From Thermoplasmatota archaeon (GTDB lineage: Archaea; Thermoplasmatota; Thermoplasmata; Thermoplasmatales; Thermoplasmataceae), in the NCBI GenBank assembly GCA_023484105.1, contig JAMDBD010000030.1, forward strand, positions 1 to 64,000: a stretch of 64,000 nt of DNA, read 5' to 3'. A program made the position numbers and the translations under genes. Shown one piece after another: positions 54,780-63,322 of the stretch (its first letter is position 1; every line of letters begins with the position of its first letter). Under the pieces are notes generated by a model. The model made no database searches. It was not told where the DNA came from and worked only from the letters and a program-made list of their open reading frames with translations.

Positions 54780-55976
54780 ATGGAAAACAGCCTGAAAGAT
54801 AACAGAGACAGGACCTTCAGATTCCTTATTCTCTCCAGGACCCTCAGGAGCATCGCAACAATATTTGCTGTGCTATCATTGCCACTTTACCTGTTATATT
54901 TTACGGACGTTGAGACCATAGGGATTGTCTTTGCCATCTCAGGCCTTGTCACTCTCTTCATAACCCTTGGTGGCGGTTTCCTTGGAGACAGAATAGGATA
55001 CAAGAAGGTCCTGATGCTGGTTGAGCTTCCTTCAATCGCAGGATTAACCATCCTTGCACTGTTCCAGAGCCATCTGCTGATACTTCTGGCGGTTGCGATT
55101 GGAGGTACAGCAGGCACTCCCGGTGCAATGAGGGGTGCATTCTCGCCCGGAATTACACCATATGTGGCGACGCTGTGGAAGGATCAGTCACAGAGGGTGA
55201 AAAAACTGTCAATGATCACGGCAGTAGGTTCTTTCTCTGCTCTGGGGGGATCAGGCCTTCTCATAATGAAAAACTTCATATTTGCAGGCCTTCCGGGCGA
55301 TGAGTCGTTCCGTTTCCTTTATGGTGTATCTGCGGTCTTGATGGTTGCGTCGCTTATCTCGCTTTCAATGATGATAACCGATCGGCCTAAAAAGAGAAAT
55401 GTTCTAATAATGCAGAAGAGCAGCGGAATATACACGATGAAGGTTGTTGCAGGAAACATGTTTAACGGAGCAGGCCTCGGCCTTGCAATAGCACTGCTTC
55501 CCGCCTGGCTGTCTCTTCGCTTCGGCGCCAGCAGCCAGACTGTGGGAGAGATATTCACCGGCTCCTATCTGTTCACAGGCATCTCCTCCTATCTGGCGTC
55601 GAGGCTTTCGGATCTTGGACGAGAAAAGCACGTACTAATCGGTGGCCTTTCCAGGACTTTTCAGGGTATACTTCTGGTTGTAATAGCCTTCATGCCAAGC
55701 CTTCTACTCGTAGCTTCTGTCTACTTTGTCAGATCTCTGATAGCTGGATATGGCGCCCCCCTGAGGACTGCAGTAAATGTGCAGGGGATATCCGAAGGTG
55801 ATTACGGATCAGCCTCAAGCATTCAGGGGGTTTCCATGAGGGCAGCACAGACAACCTCAGGTGCATCCGGATATCTAATGGCTTACGATATTTCACTTCC
55901 ATTGCTTGGCGGAGGGATACTGCAGGGAATCGGCGGGCTTGTCTATTACTGGATACTCAAATCCAGAGATCAGTGA
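54780..55976 (+). CDS. MFS transporter
   Basis: A 398-residue major facilitator with about 12 hydrophobic segments and a GGGFLGDRIGYKKVLML loop after helix 2 (the G-x-x-x-D-R-x-G-x-R/K motif). The final RDQ tail is short. It begins 3 bp after the aminopeptidase stop and is likely co-transcribed, which would fit a peptide, amino-acid or drug exporter, but the substrate cannot be told. It ends overlapping the convergent metG by 7 bp. Confidence 0.87.
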   Translation: MENSLKDNRDRTFRFLILSRTLRSIATIFAVLSLPLYLLYFTDVETIGIVFAISGLVTLFITLGGGFLGDRIGYKKVLMLVELPSIAGLTILALFQSHLLILLAVAIGGTAGTPGAMRGAFSPGITPYVATLWKDQSQRVKKLSMITAVGSFSALGGSGLLIMKNFIFAGLPGDESFRFLYGVSAVLMVASLISLSMMITDRPKKRNVLIMQKSSGIYTMKVVAGNMFNGAGLGLAIALLPAWLSLRFGASSQTVGEIFTGSYLFTGISSYLASRLSDLGREKHVLIGGLSRTFQGILLVVIAFMPSLLLVASVYFVRSLIAGYGAPLRTAVNVQGISEGDYGSASSIQGVSMRAAQTTSGASGYLMAYDISLPLLGGGILQGIGGLVYYWILKSRDQ

Positions 55977-58087
55977 ATCTCTGATCCTTCAGGCATCTCC
56001 CTGTCCGGAACCACTTTAGCGTTACCTGCCTCCAGCACACATACCCTGCCCCCTATTACTGCCGTCGCAACATTCGTTCCGCCGCTATTCCTGATACGTA
56101 GATCGTATTTCTTCAGATCCTCTATCTCCACTGTTCCCTTCCTGTTGTATCCATCTCCACCTATTTCAACCTGAGTGCCTTCAGGAACGTCCTCTGAAGG
56201 AACTAGAACGCCTGTGCGATCACCATTTGAAGCTGCAAGAAGCATTCCGTTCGATTCCTCCCCCCTTATTTTGGTCCTCTTGAGATTTGCAACCACAACG
56301 ATCTTTTTTCCGATCAGCTCCTGTATGGAGTATGAGCTTCGCAGCCCGGCCACTATCTGCCTTTCCTCAGAGCCCATGGAGATCTTCAAAACGTAGAGCC
56401 TGTCTGCATTTGGATGTTCCCTGGCATCCTTTACCTTTGCTATGACAAGGTTGAGTCCATTTGAATTGTCCTGAACTGCAGAAAATGGCGTAAATGGTAT
56501 CCCCTGATGCGATATTCGAAACTGTATCTTTCCACCTTTGAGCATTTCCATTGCCTCTGAATCCATAGGAACTGAGCAGCCCAGATGATCTTTCCAAATC
56601 CTCTGGGAGGATTCAGGAAGGAAAGGATACAGTGAGAGGGTCATTATTGCTCCGTAGGTTGCCAGAATATGCAGATCAGATGCACATTTTTCCTTATCCT
56701 CTTTCTGGGTCCTCCATGGCTGCAGCTGGTTGAACATCTGATTTCCAACCTGCACAAAGTCCACCCAGCGACGTATCGCCTTCTTAAACTCCACTCCTTC
56801 CATTAGTTTTCCATATTCATCAATAAAAGAGAGAGCAGGCTGCATTTTTTCCATATCATTAACGCCAGGGTGCAGATCAATACTATTTGCACTTACAAAG
56901 GAAGTGAGCCTGTTGATGAAATTTCCGAATTTGCTGATAAGTTCGCTGTTCACCCTTTCCTGCAGATCCTGCATAGAAAAATCGCTGTCTCCTGTGTCCG
57001 GCAGTATGGTCGAAATGTAATAGCGAAGGTAATCACGTGGTATTCTTGCCAGTGCATCATCCACAGAGATTCCTATGCCCCTGCTCTTGGAAAAGTACTG
57101 GCCGTCCATGCGCAAATTCTCGTTGGCGGGTATGTCGTAGGGAAGTACGAAACGGCTGTCTGCAATAAGTATTGAGGGCCATATTATTGAATGGAATGTT
57201 ATGTTATCCTTTCCGAGAAAATAATAGGATTTCGTCTGAGGGTCTTCCCAGTAACGCCTCCAGAGGTCCAGTTCATTTCTTTTTTTAGACAGGACTATTG
57301 AGGCTGAAATGTAGCCCATAAGCGCTTCAAACCATACGTAGATGCGTTTATCCTCATAGCCTTTCAGAGGCACTGTCACGCCCCAGTTTATGTCTCTGGT
57401 TATTGGCCTCTCCTTTAGACCCTCTTCTATAAACTTCAGGGAAAATGATCTGACGTTTTCACGCCAGTAACTCTTTGAGGATATGTATTTTGCCAGCTTC
57501 TCGGAAAACATGTCAAGCCTGAAGAACAGATGCTTGGTCTCCCTGAATTCAGCCCTGTCCCCAGAAATTGCACATACAGGATTTATCAGTTCGGTTGGAT
57601 CGAGCGTCTTTCCGCACTGATCGCACTGATCTCCCCTGGCTTTTTCGTTTCCGCAGTAGGGGCATGTCCCCTCAACATATCTGTCAGGCAAAAATCTGGC
57701 GCAGGTTTCACAGTAAGGGGATATCATCTCCCTTTCATTGAAGTATCCGCTTTTGTAAAGCCTCATGAATATTTCATGCACGAGTTCTGTGTGTTCCTTG
57801 TACGTTGTTCTTGAGAATATGTCGAACTGTATTCCCATTGCTTCAAATGATCTCTCATGCTCCCTATGGTATCTGTCCACTATCTCTTTAGGTGTGACAC
57901 CCAGTTTTTCTGCAGTAATGCTCACAGGAGTGCCGTATTCATCGCTTCCGCAAAGAAAGATTATGTCATCACCCATCATCCTCCTGTATCTCACAAAAAT
58001 ATCCCCCGGCAGATAAGCCCCGGCTATGTGACCGAGATGCAAAGGTGCATTTGCATAGGGAAGCGCGCAGCATACGATCGCCTTCAT
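55970..58087 (-). CDS. metG: Methionyl-tRNA synthetase with C-terminal tRNA-binding domain
   Basis: 705 residues. PYANAPLHLGHIAGAYL contains the HIGH-type motif; the zinc knuckles lie in YCETCARF and CPYCGN...CDQCGK; YFSKSRGIGIS is the KMSKS-type loop; the anticodon domain follows. From about residue 545 an EMAP/Arc1p-like OB domain (VIAKVKDAREHPNADRLYVLKI, then NLKRTKIRGEESNGM) binds tRNA nonspecifically. In many archaea this domain is a separate gene, so the fused form is a lineage feature. Divergent from the Ehr-like operon. Confidence 0.96.
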   Translation of the reverse strand: MKAIVCCALPYANAPLHLGHIAGAYLPGDIFVRYRRMMGDDIIFLCGSDEYGTPVSITAEKLGVTPKEIVDRYHREHERSFEAMGIQFDIFSRTTYKEHTELVHEIFMRLYKSGYFNEREMISPYCETCARFLPDRYVEGTCPYCGNEKARGDQCDQCGKTLDPTELINPVCAISGDRAEFRETKHLFFRLDMFSEKLAKYISSKSYWRENVRSFSLKFIEEGLKERPITRDINWGVTVPLKGYEDKRIYVWFEALMGYISASIVLSKKRNELDLWRRYWEDPQTKSYYFLGKDNITFHSIIWPSILIADSRFVLPYDIPANENLRMDGQYFSKSRGIGISVDDALARIPRDYLRYYISTILPDTGDSDFSMQDLQERVNSELISKFGNFINRLTSFVSANSIDLHPGVNDMEKMQPALSFIDEYGKLMEGVEFKKAIRRWVDFVQVGNQMFNQLQPWRTQKEDKEKCASDLHILATYGAIMTLSLYPFLPESSQRIWKDHLGCSVPMDSEAMEMLKGGKIQFRISHQGIPFTPFSAVQDNSNGLNLVIAKVKDAREHPNADRLYVLKISMGSEERQIVAGLRSSYSIQELIGKKIVVVANLKRTKIRGEESNGMLLAASNGDRTGVLVPSEDVPEGTQVEIGGDGYNRKGTVEIEDLKKYDLRIRNSGGTNVATAVIGGRVCVLEAGNAKVVPDREMPEGSEIH

Positions 58088-58479
58088 GCTTTCACCGGAC
58101 TCACAGTAGATCGTCCTATTTTATTGTATTACCTTCAGGATCGTGGCATTGTGTTATGTTTTGCCATTGGTACGGTGATGATCATTGAAAATTCCATATT
58201 TTGAATGATACTGATATCCACGAAATGTTGCAATCCCTATTTTCAGTACAACTTCTGTCTTAAAGACACCTTCTACTGTATCTTGGTAACTTACAGACCT
58301 TTAATAAATGCGAAGAACGCAAAAAGATAAAGGCGGCAATAAACCAGGACTGGAGCTGTATACTTTATTTCTTCATTCAGCAATACGCTTATCCGTTCAA
58401 TGCACTTTTATTATGTGGTACGAGCAGAAGCTATTGATTGTCTATCACTACTAATCTCTGCCATAGTCCATTGAAAAAA
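58088..58479. other. Long intergenic region between metG and the Ehr-like operon
   Basis: About 390 bp without a gene. It is AT-rich, with stops in all frames, and presumably holds the metG promoter near 58110-58140 and upstream control sites of the Ehr-like operon. I see no RNA gene. Confidence 0.45.
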
Positions 58480-58490
58480 TTAAAATATAG
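58480..58490 (+). promoter_or_regulatory. TATA box of the Ehr-like operon
   Basis: TTAAAATATAG would place transcription start near 58510, leaving a leader of about 58 nt before ATG 58568. That is unusually long for this genome, where most starts look leaderless. Confidence 0.45.
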
Positions 58491-58508
58491 TCTTGATTTC
58501 AGCCTTCT

Positions 58509-58553
58509 GGCTATGACGTTAGCCGATAAATGCCCGCAGGGGATGATAACGTC
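58509..58553 (+). promoter_or_regulatory. Leader with two mutually exclusive hairpins
   Basis: Hairpin A pairs GGCTA (58509-58513) with TAGCC (58520-58524). Hairpin B pairs GACGTTA (58515-58521) with TAACGTC (58547-58553), enclosing a small CCC-GCA-GGG stem. The two share bases and cannot form together. Hairpin B ends just before the TTGGTGAT ribosome binding site. The arrangement resembles an attenuator or riboswitch-like control, but no known class is recognised. Confidence 0.35.
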
Positions 58554-58567
58554 TTTTGGTGATAATC

Positions 58568-59518
58568 ATGGATACAACTCTGTGGGCGGAGACTGGCATA
58601 CAGATAGCCGGCGTACTTTTACTTGCACCCCTCGTAGAGGGTATTCTTGAGTCACTGAAGGCCAAATTTGAATCCAGAAAAGGACCATCAATATTTCAGC
58701 CATACTATGATCTGAGAAAATATCTTTCCAAGGAGAACCTGTTTTCCGCAAAGAGTTCAATTTTTTTCATGGCTGCCCCGTTTGTCACGTTTTCAATATA
58801 CCTGACAATATCCTTCGTAATACCTGTAGTATTGCCATTTCCAGTATTTTTCACCCCTGTCGTAGATTTCCTTGGAGGAGCCATACTGTTCACGTTCGCC
58901 TCTGTGATACAGATCATTGCTGCTATAAAGTCTGGCGATAACTTTTCTACCATGGGTGCCAGCAGAATAGCCACCTTTTCAGCTTTCGCAGAACCAACTC
59001 TTATAACTGTGTTTTTTGCGGTTGCAATAATCAGCAACAGCAACAACCCATACCTGACAGAGTCAGTACTTGTATCGAATCGGTCACTGTACCTCTCCCT
59101 TACTCATATTCTTGCAACGATAGCCTTCTTCATGCTGCTTCTGTTTGAAACCGGCAGGCTGCCGGTGGAAAGCTCCGGAATGATGGAACTTGGAATGATA
59201 GACGAAGCAAAGTCCTTTGAGTACAGTGGTCGGAGCCTCTTTCTCATCAGATATTCATCAATGATAAAGCAGTACCTGCTTGGCTCTGTCTTTCTGAATG
59301 TATTCATAATGCCATGGTTTATGCTTGACGGCTTAGCCGGTGCGCTGCTTGACATCCCGATAATGCTTGGTAAGTGGCTAATTCTTATATTAGCCGTTGT
59401 CCTGATAGAGGAAACTTTTGCCAAACTGAGACTTTTTAAGATTCAGGAATACCTTACAGTCTCTTTCGCGATGGCGATATTTGCAGTCACTTCGTTTGTT
59501 GCGGGGGGAATCATATGA
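58568..59518 (+). CDS. NuoH/HyfC-like membrane subunit
   Basis: About 316 residues with eight hydrophobic segments. It matches HyfC/HycD/NuoH: LLAPLVEGILESLKAKFESRKGPSIFQPYYDLRKYL near the N-terminus (the RKGPSxxQPYxDLxK motif), FETGRLPVESSGMMELGM in the loop (the conserved acidic ETxRxPxE-like segment) and DEAKSFEYSGRSLFLI. In complex I and group 4 hydrogenases this subunit joins the soluble arm to the proton-pumping arm. ATG 58568 follows GGTGAT. First gene of the operon, overlapping the next by 4 bp. Confidence 0.9.
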   Translation: MDTTLWAETGIQIAGVLLLAPLVEGILESLKAKFESRKGPSIFQPYYDLRKYLSKENLFSAKSSIFFMAAPFVTFSIYLTISFVIPVVLPFPVFFTPVVDFLGGAILFTFASVIQIIAAIKSGDNFSTMGASRIATFSAFAEPTLITVFFAVAIISNSNNPYLTESVLVSNRSLYLSLTHILATIAFFMLLLFETGRLPVESSGMMELGMIDEAKSFEYSGRSLFLIRYSSMIKQYLLGSVFLNVFIMPWFMLDGLAGALLDIPIMLGKWLILILAVVLIEETFAKLRLFKIQEYLTVSFAMAIFAVTSFVAGGII

Positions 59519-60135
59519 TTGCAGTTGAAATAGAAGGTATACTCAGCGTTCTCATGATCATTTCAGCACTATCGGTTCAGATGAGGATCTTCATAAACCC
59601 CATGCTTGACAGCGTCATCGTCCAGAGCTTCATCCTTGCTGCCATTGCAGTTTTTGTCGGAGTGTACGAAGCAAGTTACATGCTCATATTTCTTGCAGTA
59701 CTCATAGTTCTGCTGAGAGGCTTCCTGATCTCATTCCTACTCAAAAAAAAGATGCCGGCAGATCCTTCCACCCTGCGGGAAGATTACATAACGACAGCTA
59801 CAGTAATAGTCTCCAGCATCTTTGTTTTCATCATCTCACTCTTTATTTACCGGGTACTTTTATTTCCACTTATTGGACATCCACTTGGCTCAATAGGGCT
59901 TTCTCTGATTGCTCAGGGTATACTTCTGATAGTTACAAGGAAAAACAGCTTTGCACACGTCATCGGGTATATAGAGGAGGAAAACGGGATCGTGCTGCTC
60001 AGCCTTCTAGTGGTTCCCCTGCCGCTGCTGATAGAGATCAGTGCTTTGCTGGACGTTTTTGGAATAGTTCTTGTCAGCGTTATTCTAGTTAGAGAGGACA
60101 TAACGCACGATATCTTTGAGGAGCTGATTGGATAG
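59515..60135 (+). CDS. HyfE/NuoK-like membrane subunit
   Basis: 206 residues with about six helices. The C-terminal half contains VIGYIEEENGIVLLSLL, the NuoK-type membrane glutamate motif as found in HyfE. It belongs to the antiporter-linked part of hydrogenase-4-type complexes. The ATG overlaps the previous gene by 4 bp and its stop shares a base with the next GTG start. Confidence 0.88.
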   Translation: MIAVEIEGILSVLMIISALSVQMRIFINPMLDSVIVQSFILAAIAVFVGVYEASYMLIFLAVLIVLLRGFLISFLLKKKMPADPSTLREDYITTATVIVSSIFVFIISLFIYRVLLFPLIGHPLGSIGLSLIAQGILLIVTRKNSFAHVIGYIEEENGIVLLSLLVVPLPLLIEISALLDVFGIVLVSVILVREDITHDIFEELIG

Positions 60136-61484
60136 TGATTTATATCAACGTTCTTGTTGCACTCATATTCATTTTGCCCGCTACACTTTCTCTGAGCTAC
60201 TTTTTCAGAGTTTTCAGGAGCATAAATGTAACGGGGTCTTTTTTCACTGTTATTCTGGCAGTTGTCGTTCTCCTCTTCAGAATTCATTCTTCTGGCCTTT
60301 TTTTAATCGATTATTTAAATCGCCCACTGATACTTGCCTCTGCATCTGTATTTTTCCTGTCTTCGGTATTTGGCATAGGATATCACCACAGACTCGGTGA
60401 ATCCAGAAACATGCGCCTTCACTATGCTATGATGGATCTTTTTGCTTCAGCCATAATTTTTTCGCTGGAGATAAATAATCTTGGACTTTTGTGGATAGGC
60501 ATAGAGCTCACAACCGCTTCCAGTTCGCTACTGCTTGTGATAGAAAGAGGGAAGCTGCAGATAGAAGCGGCCTGGCGCTACACTATAATTGTTTCTGCAG
60601 GTCTTTCCATTGCACTCGTATCTGTAATAATACTCTTCTTTGCGTACGGCACTCTCACCATTTCCACCATGATAGCTGATGCCAGAGTATCAGAGTTTGG
60701 CGAAATAGCTGCTGTTGCAGCGGTTGTCGGCTTTGGAACAAAGGTTGGGATATTTCCATTCGGAACATGGCTTCCTGATGCCCACTCTCAGGCTCCTTCT
60801 GAAATAAGTGCAATGTTCTCCGGCATTCTTCTTCCCGTGGCACTCTATGCACTTTACAGGATTTACCAGATCACAGGCGGGAGCTCTGTTATGTCCCTTT
60901 ACCTGATATTTGGACTGCTTACAGTTCTTGTTGCAGCTATACTCATTCCTTCACAGAGGGACTACAAGAGAATGTTTGCATACTCCAGCATGGAGAACAT
61001 GGGTATTGCTTTCATAGGCTTGATCACTGGTGGAATTGCGGTTTATGGGGCAATACTGCTCCTGTTCTCTCATGCCTTCGGCAAGGCTGGAGCATTCTAC
61101 TCATCCGGTAATGTACTGGAAGCCTGCGGCACGAAGGAGATCAACAGGGTAGGTGATCTCAGAGATTCGATGCCTACCACAGCTGCCACACTGACACTTT
61201 CTGGGCTTTGCGTTACAGGAACTCCTCCCTTCGGAACATTTGTTGGAGAATTCCTGATAATCATAGGCATGGTCAGTGCAGGACTTTACCTGGAAGTTGT
61301 ATTTCTAACAATAGCCATTGTGATATCCTTCGCCTCTGTGAACTATTTCACCACGGCTATGGCATTTGGAATTGAAAAAACGCGCATCGTAAAAGATGTT
61401 TCAGCTTCCCAGAAATCTGTAGCCCTGGTTTCGGTGGCTGTTGCGTTACTATCATCCCTGATTTACTTTCTGGGGGTGATGTGA
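60135..61484 (+). CDS. HyfF/NuoN-like proton-channel subunit
   Basis: A 449-residue antiporter-like subunit with about 14 helices. The key ion-path residues are present: Glu124 in WIGIELTTASS, Lys203 in FGTKVGIFPFGTW and His217 in WLPDAHSQAPSEIS. These are the Glu/Lys/His relay of NuoL/M/N and HyfF, implying proton or sodium translocation. The start is GTG 60135. The gene for the large subunit starts one base after the stop. Confidence 0.93.
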   Translation: MIYINVLVALIFILPATLSLSYFFRVFRSINVTGSFFTVILAVVVLLFRIHSSGLFLIDYLNRPLILASASVFFLSSVFGIGYHHRLGESRNMRLHYAMMDLFASAIIFSLEINNLGLLWIGIELTTASSSLLLVIERGKLQIEAAWRYTIIVSAGLSIALVSVIILFFAYGTLTISTMIADARVSEFGEIAAVAAVVGFGTKVGIFPFGTWLPDAHSQAPSEISAMFSGILLPVALYALYRIYQITGGSSVMSLYLIFGLLTVLVAAILIPSQRDYKRMFAYSSMENMGIAFIGLITGGIAVYGAILLLFSHAFGKAGAFYSSGNVLEACGTKEINRVGDLRDSMPTTAATLTLSGLCVTGTPPFGTFVGEFLIIIGMVSAGLYLEVVFLTIAIVISFASVNYFTTAMAFGIEKTRIVKDVSASQKSVALVSVAVALLSSLIYFLGVM

Positions 61485-62696
61485 TTGGATTCTCATATTC
61501 TTTCAGCCGTAGTTACTCTCAATGGCAAAAAGTACTGCCTTCATAGAGAAGACATGGGACTGAAGGTTTGCAGTATCAGTGAAATTCAGTCGCATGAAAA
61601 CTATCAGTTTCTGAACGGTACATTCCCTGATCCGGCAAAGGGTGAGAGCGTATTCAACCTGACGTTCGGCCCGGTTGCCAGTGGTCTGTTCGAATCCATA
61701 AAATTTAATATCAGAACTTATGGAGAAAGAATACTATCAGTCACGCCTGAATGGGATTTTAAGAAAAGAAAAATAAAAATCAGTTCAGAGCCGAATGACC
61801 GCGCACTTCTTAAGATAGAGAGAATCAATGCCCTGTACTCTGCCTCATACTCATCGCTTTACTGTCATCTTATAGAAAAGATGGCTGAAACAGATCCATC
61901 GTACGATGTGCAGCTTGCCCGGATAATCATGATAGAGGCCGAGAGGATCGGATCGCACATTCTCGTTATACAGAGGCTGGCAGAAGCCGCATCTCAAAAC
62001 GTTGCTAAACATCATTTGTCTGCTTTAAGGGAAAGGTTGCTCAGAACAATTGCAGTTACCTTCGGTCATAGATATTTCTTCGGCATGAATGCTGTGGGAG
62101 GATTGGCCAGAAGCGTTGAACTGGAAAAGTTTAGAGATGAGATCGCCGCCATTGCCAGAGAGTTCTCAGATATATGGGAGCTAATCAAGGTGAGCAGAAT
62201 TTTCATTGACAGGATCATTGGAGTTGGAAAAACGTATAGAGAATGGTATGTAGGCCCAACTCTAAGGGCATCCGGAGGCAATTTTGATTCCAGAGCCTCA
62301 GGATGGCTACCGTATTCAGACTTTGGATTCTCCGTTGTAAGCGGTGGCAGCGGTGATTCTTTTGCAAGAGCAATGGTAAGAGCAGAGGAAATTATGGAGT
62401 CTGCAAGGATCATAGATGAAATAATTTCAAGTAAGAGGCAAATTATCAAGGAACAGAATATTTCTAATACTGCGGCATCAGGATATGCCTTTGATGGAGT
62501 TGAATCCCCTGGTGGAGAGCTGATCATGGGGATCGAACTCAATGGCGGCAGAGTTTATCAACCATTTATAAGGAGCTCTTCATGGTGCAATCTCCCCGCA
62601 TTCACAGAAGGTATCAGGGGAGGAATACTTACAGATTTTTCATTCGGATTGGAGAGCCATGGATTATTTGCGTGTGAAATGGGTGATCTGCTGTGA
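61485..62696 (+). CDS. NuoCD/HyfG-like large subunit lacking NiFe-site cysteines
   Basis: 403 residues. The core aligns with hydrogenase-4/NuoD large subunits: FNLTFGPVASGLFESIKF, then GERILSVTPEWDF, IMIEAERIGSHILVIQRLAEA and GFSVVSGGSGDSFARAMVR (like GRGDAYARLLVR). But the N-terminal RxCGxC of hydrogenases reads RINALYS (Asn115 and Tyr118 replace both cysteines), and the C-terminal DPCxxC is absent, the protein ending in SHGLFACEMGDLL. It therefore cannot bind the NiFe centre in the known way. This matches the Ehr type of complex. TTG start. Confidence 0.88.
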   Translation: MDSHILSAVVTLNGKKYCLHREDMGLKVCSISEIQSHENYQFLNGTFPDPAKGESVFNLTFGPVASGLFESIKFNIRTYGERILSVTPEWDFKKRKIKISSEPNDRALLKIERINALYSASYSSLYCHLIEKMAETDPSYDVQLARIIMIEAERIGSHILVIQRLAEAASQNVAKHHLSALRERLLRTIAVTFGHRYFFGMNAVGGLARSVELEKFRDEIAAIAREFSDIWELIKVSRIFIDRIIGVGKTYREWYVGPTLRASGGNFDSRASGWLPYSDFGFSVVSGGSGDSFARAMVRAEEIMESARIIDEIISSKRQIIKEQNISNTAASGYAFDGVESPGGELIMGIELNGGRVYQPFIRSSSWCNLPAFTEGIRGGILTDFSFGLESHGLFACEMGDLL

Positions 62697-63322
62697 GGGG
62701 ATGGGTAAGGCGCGGGATAGAAAAAGGTAGCTTAACAACGCGGTTCCCTGGCGATAAGCCGGAGACAGTCTCTCCATGGGTCTCAGAACTGGCTAGGGTG
62801 GCCCCGGGGAATGCAGATTGCCCAACCGATGCAATAACGGGCGATACCGTCAACAGGTTCAGGTGCATAAGCTGCGGAAGATGTTCCCCTTTCTTTGCAC
62901 CTTCCGGGAATCTGAATCTTCCGGATACAAAGGTAAAGTACGCTCTTTTCAAAAGATCTATGAAGCTGTACTTGATTGATACGGGCAGCTGTGGCGGATG
63001 CAACTCAGAAGTTCAGCAGCTCTGGAATCCTGTTTACGATCTGAGCAGGCTCGGGATTTTTTTCACGAACACACCCAGGCACGCAGATGCACTTCTTGTC
63101 GTTGGGGTGCTGACTGAAGGCATGGAAAAACCGCTTCTTGACGCTTACAATGCCATTCCGGAACCTAAACTTGTCTTTGCAGTGGGTGCCTGCGCCGCGT
63201 CCGGAGGAATTCTAGGTAGATCCATCTCTTCTCTGCTGGAGTGCCAGATTATAGTTCCGGGTTGCCCGCCAGATCCTTTCGCCATAATAGATGCGATCCA
63301 AAAATCCAGAGGGGTAGAATGA
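62693..63322 (+). CDS. Ferredoxin-like domain fused to NuoB/HyfI-like small subunit
   Basis: 209 residues. The C-terminal domain (about 88-209) is NuoB/HyfI-like with cluster ligands C100, C103, C167 and C191 (GSCGGCNSE, VGACAASGG, VPGCPPDP). The N-terminal 75 residues look like a shrunken HyfH/NuoI: C43 in ADCPTDAI plus C58, C61 and C64 in CISCGRC. That is exactly the ligand set for one of the two usual 4Fe-4S clusters; the ligands of the other are gone. GTG 62693 overlaps the upstream stop by 4 bp. Confidence 0.87.
   Translation: MRGWVRRGIEKGSLTTRFPGDKPETVSPWVSELARVAPGNADCPTDAITGDTVNRFRCISCGRCSPFFAPSGNLNLPDTKVKYALFKRSMKLYLIDTGSCGGCNSEVQQLWNPVYDLSRLGIFFTNTPRHADALLVVGVLTEGMEKPLLDAYNAIPEPKLVFAVGACAASGGILGRSISSLLECQIIVPGCPPDPFAIIDAIQKSRGVE

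Noticed and set aside
62066-62542. Open frame antisense to the large subunit gene
   Set aside because: Shadow frame of the NuoCD-like gene, Ser/Pro-rich with no domain.
61485-62696. True NiFe hydrogenase large subunit
   Set aside because: Both CxxC motifs needed for the NiFe centre are missing.
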